Below, in pieces: positions 1 to 5,641 of a stretch of 5,641 nt of DNA. The DNA lies in the NCBI GenBank assembly GCA_001770785.1, contig MERZ01000339.1:34741-40381 (forward strand), read 5' to 3'. Position 1 is the stretch's first letter. Every line of letters starts with the position of its first letter. Both the position numbers and the translations under genes were made by a program. Under the pieces are notes generated by a model. The model did no database searches. It had not been told where the DNA came from and was given only the letters and a program-made list of their open reading frames with translations. The stretch is from Burkholderiales bacterium RIFCSPHIGHO2_12_FULL_61_11 (lineage in GTDB: Bacteria > Pseudomonadota > Gammaproteobacteria > Burkholderiales > Burkholderiaceae_C).

Positions 1-1850
1 GCGCCGCGCGGCAAGCCTTGCGCGCCCAGCGCCGGCAAAACCAGCGGCAGCTCGTCGGCGCGAACCAGGTTGTCCTTGAAGGCCGTGGCCGTCAGTTCGG
101 TAATGCTGTATTGCTGCAGGTATTTGAGCGTCCAGTAGCGCTCTATGCCGGCCTGAAAACTGTTGTAGGCGCTGTAGGCGGCGTCGAAGCATGAAATGAT
201 CGAAAAAAGTTCGGTGTCCTTGGGCTTGAAGGGTGCCGCCAGCGCGGCGGTGCGGCCATGCCGAACGCAGGCAATGATCTGCCACTGGTTTACCAGGTCG
301 GTGTAGCGGCGCAGCGGAGAGGTGCTCCAGGCATAGCTGGGAACGCCCAGGCCCGCATGCGGCAGCGCCCTGGTGCCCATGCGCACCTTCACGCCGGGTG
401 CCAGGCTCGCCTGGCTGCGATAAATGCCGGGCACGCCGTATTCGGCCAGCCACTGGCCCCAGGTGCTGTTGGCCAAAATCATGGCTTCGGCCACGATCAG
501 ATCCAGCGGTGCGCCGCGCTGGCGAATGCTGATGCTGACCGCCTCATCGCCTTGCGGTTCCTGGCCCGACGGATTGTCAAGCTTGAAGTTGTAGTCGGGC
601 CGGTTGAAGTTTTCCGGTTTGCCGCGAACCACTTCGCGCCGGGCCTTGCGGTGTTTGGCCAGGCGGTGCAGGAAGCTCAGCTCAACGCCCCACGCCACGT
701 CAGCCGGAGGGCTTGTTTGGGCGGCTTCAAAAAATGCTTCGGTAAACGTGCTGTCCAGCTCATCGTGACGCAGGTTGCTGGCGATTGGCACCTGCTCCAG
801 CCGGGTAACGCTGGCCGTGATCTCCAGCGTGGCTTCATCCAGCGTGAGGTAAAGCGACAGGGAAGGGCAGTTGCGGCCCTCCTGCAAGGTGTAGCTCTTG
901 ATAATTTCATCGGGCAGCATGGTCAGCTTGTAGCCCGGCATGTACACGGTGGAAAGGCGCGCACGGCCGACGGCATCAATCGGGCTGCCCGGCAACACGG
1001 CCAGACCAGGCGCGGCAATATGAATGCCGAGCGTGACCGTTCCACTGCCCAGCCCTTGCAGCGACAAGGCGTCGTCAATCTCGGTGGTGGCAGAGTCGTC
1101 GATGGAGAACGCGCGCACATCGGCCAGCGGCAACTCGTCCAGAACTGGCGGCGCCTGCAAGGCCGGAAAGCCCGTGCCTTTGGGGAAGTTCTCAAACAAA
1201 AAGCGCTTCCAGTGAAACTGGTGGGGCGAGGCAATCGCGCCAGCTTTTTGCAGCAGTTCCAGCGGAGCGGTTTGCGTGGCCCGCGAGGCTTCGACCACGG
1301 CCCGGTATTCGGGGCTGTTTTTGTCGGGTTTGAAAAGAATTTTGTAAAGCTGTTCGCGCACCGGTGCGGGGCATTGGCCCTGGCTCAGCGCCTCGGCCCA
1401 CTCGGCGATTTGGGCGGCAAGCTGCTTTTTCTTTTCGATGGCAGCCAACGCTTGCTGCAAAATTTCCGCAGGAGCCTTTTTGAAGCGGCCCTTGCCCGCC
1501 CGGCGGAAGTAGTGCGGTGCTTCATACAGGCGAAACAGCGCTGCAGCCTGCTGCTCAAGCGATGCGGGTTTTGCGGCATCAGCGCTGAAATAGTCGCGCG
1601 CCAGATCGGCAAAGCCAAACTCGTCTTCACTGGCAAATTCCCAGGCCAACTCCAGATCAATGTCCTGACTCAATTTTTGCCCGGCGGCCACAAACTCGGC
1701 TGGCGCGGGTTTTTCAAACTTCAGCAGCGCATTGGCGGCCTTGACCTTGACGCGCTTGCCCGAGTCGAGCTCCACCTGCAGCGACGTATCGGTTTCCGAC
1801 AAGATTCGTCCGGCCAAAAATTTGGCGGTTTCTTCAAATAATACAAACAT
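1..1850 (-). CDS. RNB-domain exoribonuclease (RNase II/R family), 3' end cut by window
   Basis: Reading from the ATG at 1850-1848, the minus strand stays open for 616 codons to the window edge, so the C-terminus (including any S1 domain) lies outside. The family degrades RNA 3' to 5' processively in the cytoplasm using Mg2+. The N-terminal ~45 residues (FVLFEE, then GRILSE, then GKRVKVKAANALL) look like a small beta-barrel. The RNB core contains AFSIDDSATTEIDDALSL, with the metal cluster at Asp251, Glu257, Asp259 and Asp260. It also has VYMPGYKLTMLP with Tyr303, matching the RNA-stacking Tyr of RNase II, then TSPLRRYTDLVNQ with Arg514/Arg515, and IERYW with Glu570. Glu257 replaces the Asp usual in E. 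coli RNase II and RNase R; this variant occurs in plastid/cyanobacterial and mitochondrial (Dss1-like) RNB proteins as I recall them. The start lies 23 bp after yqiA, so a two-gene operon is likely. No clear Shine-Dalgarno is visible. I assign no symbol because rnb and rnr are not clearly distinguished here. Confidence 0.93.
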   Translation of the reverse strand, partial: MFVLFEETAKFLAGRILSETDTSLQVELDSGKRVKVKAANALLKFEKPAPAEFVAAGQKLSQDIDLELAWEFASEDEFGFADLARDYFSADAAKPASLEQQAAALFRLYEAPHYFRRAGKGRFKKAPAEILQQALAAIEKKKQLAAQIAEWAEALSQGQCPAPVREQLYKILFKPDKNSPEYRAVVEASRATQTAPLELLQKAGAIASPHQFHWKRFLFENFPKGTGFPALQAPPVLDELPLADVRAFSIDDSATTEIDDALSLQGLGSGTVTLGIHIAAPGLAVLPGSPIDAVGRARLSTVYMPGYKLTMLPDEIIKSYTLQEGRNCPSLSLYLTLDEATLEITASVTRLEQVPIASNLRHDELDSTFTEAFFEAAQTSPPADVAWGVELSFLHRLAKHRKARREVVRGKPENFNRPDYNFKLDNPSGQEPQGDEAVSISIRQRGAPLDLIVAEAMILANSTWGQWLAEYGVPGIYRSQASLAPGVKVRMGTRALPHAGLGVPSYAWSTSPLRRYTDLVNQWQIIACVRHGRTAALAAPFKPKDTELFSIISCFDAAYSAYNSFQAGIERYWTLKYLQQYSITELTATAFKDNLVRADELPLVLPALGAQGLPRG

Positions 1851-1857
1851 GGATCAG

Positions 1858-1863
1858 ATTGTC
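1858..1863 (-). promoter_or_regulatory. Possible -10 hexamer just before the RNB gene start
   Basis: On the minus strand GACAAT (4 of 6 matches to TATAAT) ends 7 nt before the ATG, which would place a transcription start at or next to the start codon. I see no convincing -35 element. It lies in the 23 bp gap after yqiA, so it would be an internal promoter on top of read-through from yqiA. It is the weakest of the four similar cases in this window. Confidence 0.2.
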
Positions 1864-1873
1864 CCATGCGGAT

Positions 1874-2458
1874 TTACAAAAATCCCAGGAAAGCCATCAC
1901 CTCGTCGAGGTGCTCGTCAAAGTCGCTCAGGGCATGGTCGCCGCCTTCCAGCAGCCTGATCCGCGCGCCGGCGTAGCGGCGCGTCATCTCGCGCCAGTCC
2001 AGCAGCTCGTCGCCCTTGGCGATCACAGCGAAATACTGCTGCGGCTGACGCAGCGGCCCGGCGTCGAGCACACGCAGTTCCTCGATGAACTCCGGCTTGA
2101 AGAAAAAATGGTCCGCCGGGTCGTGCCAGCCGGTCTGCTCGCCGATGTACTTTTCCAGATCACGCGCCGGGTCGACCGCCGGGTTCAGCAGCACGGCCGG
2201 GCAGCCGGTCTGCTCGGCCACCCAAGTGGCATAAAACCCGCCCAGCGACGAGCCGATCACTGCCATCGCGTCGCGCGGCCAGTCAGCGATGCCCTGCATG
2301 ACGAGATCCATCGCCTCGCGTGGCGAAGGCGGCAACTGCGGGCACCACCAAGTCACCTCCGGGTGTAGTGCCTGCACCCGCGCGGCGACCTTGCGCGCTT
2401 TCATCGACTGCGGGGAGGAGCGGAAACCGTGAAGGTAGAGCAGGTGGCTGGTGGGCAT
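1874..2458 (-). CDS. yqiA: YqiA-family esterase (alpha/beta hydrolase, UPF0227)
   Basis: This encodes a 194-residue cytoplasmic alpha/beta-hydrolase; E. coli YqiA is about the same length (193). The N-terminus has the family's strand and oxyanion-type turn LLYLHGFRSSPQSMKA (residues 6-21). The nucleophile elbow is GSSLGGFYA, with Ser71 as probable nucleophile. NPAV follows at 92-95. KGDELLDW (148-155) carries the probable acid, Asp150 or Asp154, and GGDHAL holds His175. E. coli YqiA is known to hydrolyse short-chain acyl esters; its physiological substrate is not settled. The frame stays open upstream to an ATG at 2548, but that 30-residue extension is not family-like and would run to the rodA start, so I chose the ATG at 2458. 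The gene is divergent from rodA and followed 23 bp later by the RNB gene. No strong Shine-Dalgarno precedes it (only GGCGGC). Confidence 0.93.
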   Translation of the reverse strand: MPTSHLLYLHGFRSSPQSMKARKVAARVQALHPEVTWWCPQLPPSPREAMDLVMQGIADWPRDAMAVIGSSLGGFYATWVAEQTGCPAVLLNPAVDPARDLEKYIGEQTGWHDPADHFFFKPEFIEELRVLDAGPLRQPQQYFAVIAKGDELLDWREMTRRYAGARIRLLEGGDHALSDFDEHLDEVMAFLGFL

Positions 2459-2464
2459 GCCGCC

Positions 2465-2470
2465 ATCATA
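2465..2470 (-). promoter_or_regulatory. Possible -10 hexamer for yqiA
   Basis: TATGAT on the minus strand matches TATAAT at 5 of 6 positions and ends 6 nt before the yqiA ATG. A transcript from it would start at about the ATG, giving a leaderless or nearly leaderless mRNA, consistent with the missing Shine-Dalgarno. No TTGACA-like box is found 16-18 bp upstream; the terminator-like hairpin occupies that place. The position is seen in the sequence; the promoter role is inferred. Confidence 0.35.
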
Positions 2471-2484
2471 CAAACGAGCGGGCG

Positions 2485-2506
2485 AAAAAAAGCCCCGCAG
2501 GCTTTT
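2485..2506 (-). terminator. Terminator-like hairpin upstream of yqiA
   Basis: On the minus strand, AAAAGCC and GGCTTTT (2506-2500 and 2494-2488) form a perfect 7 bp stem around a 5-nt loop, and the T run continues to 2485 for seven T in total. This is the shape of an intrinsic terminator reading leftwards. It is not downstream of any minus-strand gene: it sits in the yqiA-rodA divergent spacer, 26 bp before the yqiA ATG. It could stop antisense transcription coming out of rodA, or act as an attenuator in a yqiA leader if a promoter lies further upstream. The stem has only three G-C pairs, so its strength is uncertain. On the plus strand only four T follow the second arm's GGC, so it is less terminator-like in that direction. 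Confidence 0.42.
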
Positions 2507-2535
2507 GGCGACGCCTGGAACGGCGCCGGGCACGG

Positions 2536-2541
2536 GATAAT
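2536..2541 (+). promoter_or_regulatory. Possible -10 hexamer for rodA
   Basis: GATAAT (5 of 6 matches to TATAAT) ends 5 nt before the rodA ATG, so a start from it would fall at the start codon. No good -35 box is present at 16-18 bp, and no purine-rich Shine-Dalgarno other than GGGA is visible. It mirrors the arrangement at yqiA and tldD. Confidence 0.33.
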
Positions 2542-2546
2542 GACGC

Positions 2547-3701
2547 ATGTCCGCCGCTTTCGATAAACCCTCCCTTTTTCAGCGATCCGTTCCCTTGCTT
2601 CAGGGCTTTGACGGGCTCCTGGCCTTTGCGGTCTTTCTGCTGGCCTGCGCCGGCCTGCTGATCATGTATTCGTCGGGCTACGACCACGGCAGCCGCTTTG
2701 CCGACCATGGCCGCAACATGCTGATTGCAGGGGCCATCATGTTTATCGTCGCTCAGGTTCCGCCGCATCGCCTGATGGCCTTCGCCGTCCCGCTGTATGT
2801 CGTCGGCGTGACGCTGCTGGTGGCCGTTGCCGTTTTCGGCGTGACCAAAAAAGGCGCGCGGCGCTGGCTGGACGTCGGGGTGGTGATTCAGCCCAGCGAA
2901 ATCCTCAAGATCGCGATGCCGCTGATGCTGGCCTGGTGGTTCCAAAAGCGCGAAGGCCAGCTGCGACCGCTGGACTTCCTGGTGGCCATGGTGCTGCTGG
3001 CGCTGCCCATCGGGCTGATCATGAAACAACCCGACCTCGGTACCGCCTTGCTGGTATTGGCCGCTGGCGTGGCGGTGATTTTTTTCGCCGGCCTGAGCTG
3101 GAAGCTGATTGTGCCGCCCGTGTTGCTGGGCCTGGTCGGTGTTTTTCTGATGGTGTGGTTTGAACCGCAACTCTGCGCGGACGAGGTGCGCTGGCCCATT
3201 CTGCGCGACTACCAGCAGCAGCGCATCTGCACCCTGCTGGACCCGTCGCGCGACCCGCTGGGCAAGGGGTTTCACATCATCCAGAGCACGATTGCCATTG
3301 GATCCGGCGGGGTGTTTGGCAAAGGCTTCATGGCCGGCACGCAAACACACCTGGAGTTCATTCCCGAGCGCACGACGGATTTTATTTTTTCGGCTTACTC
3401 CGAGGAGTTTGGCCTGGTGGGAAATCTGTTGCTGATTGCTGGCTTTATTTTCCTGATTTTTCGCGGACTGGTGATTGCGCTGGAGGCCCCCACGTTGTTT
3501 GGACGGCTGCTGGCCGGTGCGCTGACCATGATTTTTTTCACTTACGCCTTTGTCAACATGGGCATGGTCAGCGGCATCCTGCCCGTGGTGGGTGTGCCCT
3601 TGCCCTTCATCAGTTACGGAGGCACGGCGATGGTGACGCTGGGGCTGGCGATTGGCATGTTGATGTCGATTGCCAAAGCAAAACGGCTGGTGCAGACCTG
3701 A
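2547..3701 (+). CDS. rodA: RodA, SEDS-family peptidoglycan glycosyltransferase (rod shape)
   Basis: This 384-residue polytopic inner-membrane protein polymerises lipid II into glycan strands with its partner PBP2 (MrdA) during cell elongation. The first membrane segment is at about 23-41, and about ten are expected overall. SEDS landmarks appear in order: KKGARRWLD (101-109) and IQPSEILK (114-121); KQPDLGTALLV in the middle; a loop with DPLGKGFHIIQSTIAIGSGG; LEFIPERTTDFIF, in which Asp278 matches the catalytic Asp of E. coli RodA (Asp262); and the C-terminal SGILPVVGVPLPFISYGG (Ser356-Tyr357-Gly358-Gly359). The sequence favours RodA over FtsW: the HLEFIPERTTDFIF form and the length are RodA-like. 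The start at ATG 2547 leaves a short cytoplasmic N-terminus before the first helix. Its usual partner mrdA is not directly upstream, where the divergent yqiA lies. The TGA is at 3699-3701 and no clear terminator follows. Confidence 0.96.
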   Translation: MSAAFDKPSLFQRSVPLLQGFDGLLAFAVFLLACAGLLIMYSSGYDHGSRFADHGRNMLIAGAIMFIVAQVPPHRLMAFAVPLYVVGVTLLVAVAVFGVTKKGARRWLDVGVVIQPSEILKIAMPLMLAWWFQKREGQLRPLDFLVAMVLLALPIGLIMKQPDLGTALLVLAAGVAVIFFAGLSWKLIVPPVLLGLVGVFLMVWFEPQLCADEVRWPILRDYQQQRICTLLDPSRDPLGKGFHIIQSTIAIGSGGVFGKGFMAGTQTHLEFIPERTTDFIFSAYSEEFGLVGNLLLIAGFIFLIFRGLVIALEAPTLFGRLLAGALTMIFFTYAFVNMGMVSGILPVVGVPLPFISYGGTAMVTLGLAIGMLMSIAKAKRLVQT

Positions 3702-3740
3702 AGCGGATCTTGCCATCGGGCCGCTGGTCCTTGTCTGCGT

Positions 3741-3769
3741 TTGATTCATGTCAAGCCGTTCAATATTAT
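3741..3769 (+). promoter_or_regulatory. Probable sigma70-type promoter of the yegP-like gene
   Basis: TTGATT (3741-3746; 4 of 6 matches to TTGACA) and TATTAT (3764-3769; 5 of 6 to TATAAT) are separated by exactly 17 bp. Transcription would start near 3776, leaving a leader of about 73 nt before the ATG at 3849. The rodA-yegP spacer is visibly richer in A and T than the flanking genes. An alternative TTGACG at 3775-3780 has no -10 box at proper spacing: TAATAT at 3808 is 27 bp away. Confidence 0.45.
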
Positions 3770-3835
3770 TTGCCTTGACGAAGGACTGAGTCGACGAGGC
3801 CAGTGGGTAATATGTTGTTTTAACTTAATCACTTG

Positions 3836-3841
3836 AAGGAG
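3836..3841 (+). promoter_or_regulatory. Strong Shine-Dalgarno of the yegP-like gene
   Basis: AAGGAG lies 7 nt before the ATG at 3849, which fixes the start. It is the only strong Shine-Dalgarno in front of a gene in this window; yqiA, the RNB gene, rodA and tldD lack one. Confidence 0.8.
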
Positions 3842-3848
3842 CATCGCC

Positions 3849-4184
3849 ATGACCGGTAAATTTGAGCTCAAACAGTCCAAGGACCACAAATATTTTTTCA
3901 CCTTGCTGGCAGACAGCGGGCAAGTCATCTTGAGCAGCGAAATGTATGAAGCCAAGGCCAGTTCGATCAGCGGCATTGAATCGGTCAGGAAAAATGCCGC
4001 CGACGAGGGCCGTTATAGCCGTCTCATCGGCAAGGACGGCTCGCCGTATTTCACCCTCAAGGCGACCAATGGCCAGGTGATTGGCCAAAGCCAGATGTTC
4101 GCTGGCGAAATACAGCGCGACCTTGAATTGGATTTGTGCAAAGCCAATGGGCCGGGCGCGGTCGTCAGCGACCTGACAACCTGA
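3849..4184 (+). CDS. YegP-family protein (DUF1508), two tandem repeats
   Basis: This 111-residue soluble protein matches E. coli YegP (110 residues) over its whole length. It holds two copies of the DUF1508 unit. The first spans about 3-50, with YFFTLLADSGQVILSSEMY at 15-33 and GIESVRKNA at 42-50. The second spans about 54-101, with YFTLKATNGQVIGQSQMF at 67-84 and the degenerate helix DLELDLCKANG at 91-101. The family has a small alpha+beta fold and no established biochemical function. There is no signal peptide and no obvious catalytic motif; the only Cys is Cys97. The second helix has lost the GIxSV consensus kept in repeat one and in E. coli YegP. The gene has its own probable promoter and a strong Shine-Dalgarno, so it is likely transcribed apart from rodA and perhaps well expressed. 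Confidence 0.92.
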   Translation: MTGKFELKQSKDHKYFFTLLADSGQVILSSEMYEAKASSISGIESVRKNAADEGRYSRLIGKDGSPYFTLKATNGQVIGQSQMFAGEIQRDLELDLCKANGPGAVVSDLTT

Positions 4185-4284
4185 CGCGCGGGTGTGAAAG
4201 ACCTTTTCACGATTGTCGTTGGCGCCGACGCCGTGGCCTGATGCAGCCGGTGGCCCTGGCTGCGCAGGCCCAAGTCGGACTGCC

Positions 4285-4290
4285 TACAAT
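4285..4290 (+). promoter_or_regulatory. Possible -10 hexamer for tldD
   Basis: TACAAT (5 of 6 matches to TATAAT) ends 6 nt before the tldD ATG at 4297, giving a predicted transcription start at the ATG itself. The best -35 candidate at 18 bp spacing (TGCGCA, 4261-4266) matches TTGACA at only 3 of 6. No Shine-Dalgarno lies in GGCCCC, the bases between box and ATG. The earlier ATG at 4289 in another frame reaches a stop after three codons. The rest of the 4185-4296 spacer shows only a short hairpin near 4194-4210. Confidence 0.38.
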
Positions 4291-4296
4291 GGCCCC

Positions 4297-5641
4297 ATGA
4301 CCTCACTCAAATCTGCCGCTGTGTCCGCTCGTCTAACCCCTGTCGCGGCACTGACACGTCCCGCATTGCCCACGCACGCTTCCACCTCGGAGCGTTTGCT
4401 GATTGCGCAAAAGCTCCTGTTGGAGCCGTTCGGACTGAACGATGCGGTGCTGAACCGCACCCTCGGTGAAATCACCTCTTATGGCGTGGACGACGCTGAT
4501 TTGTACTTCCAATATACCCGCAGCGAAGGCTGGAGCCTGGAAGAGGGCATCGTGAAAACCGGCTCGTTCAGCATCGACCAGGGAGTGGGCGTGCGCGCCG
4601 TGAGCGGCGAAAAAACCGCGTTTGCCTATTCCGACGATATTTCCGAAGCGTCGCTGCTCGACGCCGCGCGCACCGTGCGCAGCATCTCGGCCTCAGCCAA
4701 GGTCGGGCGCATCAAAACGCCCTCACAAAAAATCGCCAAGAGTCGCTCGCTCTACCGCGAGCTGGACCCGATTGCCACGCTGGGGAGCACAGCCAAGGTC
4801 AGACTGCTTGAAAAGGTCGAAAAGCTCGCCAAGTCCAGGGACCCGCGCATCGTGCAGGTGATGGCCGGTCTGGCCAGCGAGTACGACGTGGTGATGGTGG
4901 CGCGCGCCGATGGCACGCTGGCCGCCGATGTGCGCCCGCTGGTGCGTTTGAGCGTGACGGTGATTGCCGAGCAAAAAGGCCGGCGCGAGGTCGGTTCGGG
5001 TGGCGGTGGTGGCCGCTTTGGCCTGGCCTATTTTGACGAGGCTCAAATGACGCAGTATGTCGACGACGCCGTCAAAGCAGCGCTGACCAACCTCGATGCC
5101 CGCCCAGCGCCCGCGGGCCAAATGACGGTGGTGCTTGGCCCCGGTTGGCCGGGTATCTTGTTGCACGAAGCGATTGGCCACGGGCTGGAAGGCGACTTCA
5201 ACCGCAAGGGTTCCAGTGCATTTTCGGGCCGCGTCGGGCAGCGCGTGGCCGCCAAGGGTGTGACGGTGCTGGATGACGGCACCATGGCTGACCGCCGCGG
5301 CTCGCTGAATGTGGATGACGAGGGCAATGCCAGTCAGCGCAACGTGCTGATTGAAGACGGTATCTTGAAGGGCTACCTCCAGGATTCGCTCAATGCGCGG
5401 CTGATGAAGGTCAATCCCACCGGCAATGGCCGCCGCGAGAGCTACGCCCATGTGCCGATCCCGCGCATGACCAATACCTATATGCTGGGTGGCGACAAGG
5501 GTCCCGAGGAAATTGTGGCGAGCATCAAAAAAGGCCTTTATGCCACCAATTTTTCCGGTGGCCAGGTGGATATCACATCGGGTAAATTTGTATTTTCCGC
5601 GAGCGAGGCCTTTTGGGTTGAAAACGGCAAAATTCTCTATC
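4297..5641 (+). CDS. tldD: TldD, metalloprotease subunit of TldD/TldE (3' end cut by window)
   Basis: The frame is open from ATG 4297 for 448 codons to the right edge; roughly the last 60 residues, including the expected Cys zinc ligand, are outside. TldD with TldE (PmbA) forms a cytoplasmic zinc protease that in E. coli removes the microcin B17 leader and degrades unfolded peptides and the CcdA antitoxin. The zinc motif HEAIGH is at His290-Glu291-His295, followed by GLEGDFNRKGSSAFSG. Other near-identical stretches are DQGVGVRAVSGEK, DGTLAADVRPLVRLSV, the glycine-rich SGGGGGRFG (about 232-240), PTGNGRRESYAH (374-385), RMTNTYML, and GGQVDITSGKFVFS near the end. Alignment of DLYF (68-71) with E. 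coli TldD shows about 31 extra N-terminal residues, rich in Ala, Ser and Thr. Later GTG or TTG starts (codons 9, 24, 34) are possible, but the -10-like box fits ATG 4297. No tldE/pmbA is in the window. Confidence 0.95.
   Translation, partial: MTSLKSAAVSARLTPVAALTRPALPTHASTSERLLIAQKLLLEPFGLNDAVLNRTLGEITSYGVDDADLYFQYTRSEGWSLEEGIVKTGSFSIDQGVGVRAVSGEKTAFAYSDDISEASLLDAARTVRSISASAKVGRIKTPSQKIAKSRSLYRELDPIATLGSTAKVRLLEKVEKLAKSRDPRIVQVMAGLASEYDVVMVARADGTLAADVRPLVRLSVTVIAEQKGRREVGSGGGGGRFGLAYFDEAQMTQYVDDAVKAALTNLDARPAPAGQMTVVLGPGWPGILLHEAIGHGLEGDFNRKGSSAFSGRVGQRVAAKGVTVLDDGTMADRRGSLNVDDEGNASQRNVLIEDGILKGYLQDSLNARLMKVNPTGNGRRESYAHVPIPRMTNTYMLGGDKGPEEIVASIKKGLYATNFSGGQVDITSGKFVFSASEAFWVENGKILY

Noticed and set aside
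258..1841. A 527-codon open frame on the plus strand antisense to the RNB gene
   Set aside because: Its translation is rich in Arg, Gly, Ala and Gln, with no recognisable domain. It lies entirely over a gene whose minus-strand protein has clear family motifs. Long antisense frames are common in GC-rich codon usage.
2459..2548. A longer yqiA start at 2548, adding 30 residues
   Set aside because: The extension contains the terminator-like hairpin sequence and reaches the rodA ATG. The 194-residue form from 2458 matches the family length and begins right before the conserved LLYLHGF strand.
3702..3725. AGCGG / CCGCT inverted repeat after rodA
   Set aside because: A 5 bp stem with a 14-nt loop and no T run; this is expected by chance.
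2466..3749. A 427-codon open frame on the minus strand antisense to rodA
   Set aside because: The protein is dominated by Gln, His and Asn, the typical reverse-complement shadow of a hydrophobic membrane-protein gene. RodA on the other strand is certain.
4194..4210. Hairpin GTGAAA / TTTCAC after the yegP-like gene, a possible terminator
   Set aside because: The stem is only 6 bp (7 with a G-U pair) and AT-rich, with no T run after it (GATTGTCG follows). It is too weak to call.
1..5641. A search by eye for CRISPR repeats, IS ends, tRNA genes, att sites or a gene cluster for a new system
   Set aside because: No direct repeats at regular spacing, no transposase motifs, no tRNA-like folds and no accessory genes were seen. 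All five genes are common chromosomal genes.

Overview
The window looks like ordinary chromosome from a GC-rich betaproteobacterium. The RodA, TldD and RNB proteins resemble those of the Comamonadaceae (Polaromonas/Rhodoferax/Acidovorax type). That placement rests on remembered protein similarity, not on a search. There are no mobile elements, CRISPR arrays, tRNAs, rRNAs or phage genes.

Layout: the left part (1-2458) is read on the minus strand. It holds yqiA, a small alpha/beta-hydrolase esterase, followed 23 bp later by a large RNB-domain exoribonuclease that runs off the left edge. These two are probably co-transcribed. An 88 bp divergent spacer (2459-2546) carries a terminator-like hairpin and separates yqiA from rodA, the SEDS peptidoglycan glycosyltransferase of the elongasome. 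Rightwards on the plus strand come rodA (2547-3701), a 147 bp AT-richer spacer with a good sigma70-type promoter, a small YegP-family (DUF1508) protein (3849-4184), a 112 bp spacer, and tldD (from 4297). TldD is the metalloprotease subunit of TldD/TldE and runs off the right edge.

The genes do not form one pathway: RNA decay, an esterase, cell-wall elongation, a small protein of unknown role, and peptide or protein maturation and degradation. I see no novel defence, mobile or biosynthetic system. The most interesting points are: (i) a catalytic-site variant in the RNB protein, Glu in place of the second Asp of the metal-binding cluster; (ii) a repeated start-site arrangement at four genes, a -10-like hexamer only 5-7 nt before the ATG with no clear Shine-Dalgarno, suggesting leaderless transcripts, in contrast to yegP with its strong Shine-Dalgarno; (iii) a minus-strand terminator-like hairpin just upstream of yqiA. 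Two very long open frames lie antisense to the RNB gene and to rodA, and I treat both as composition artefacts.
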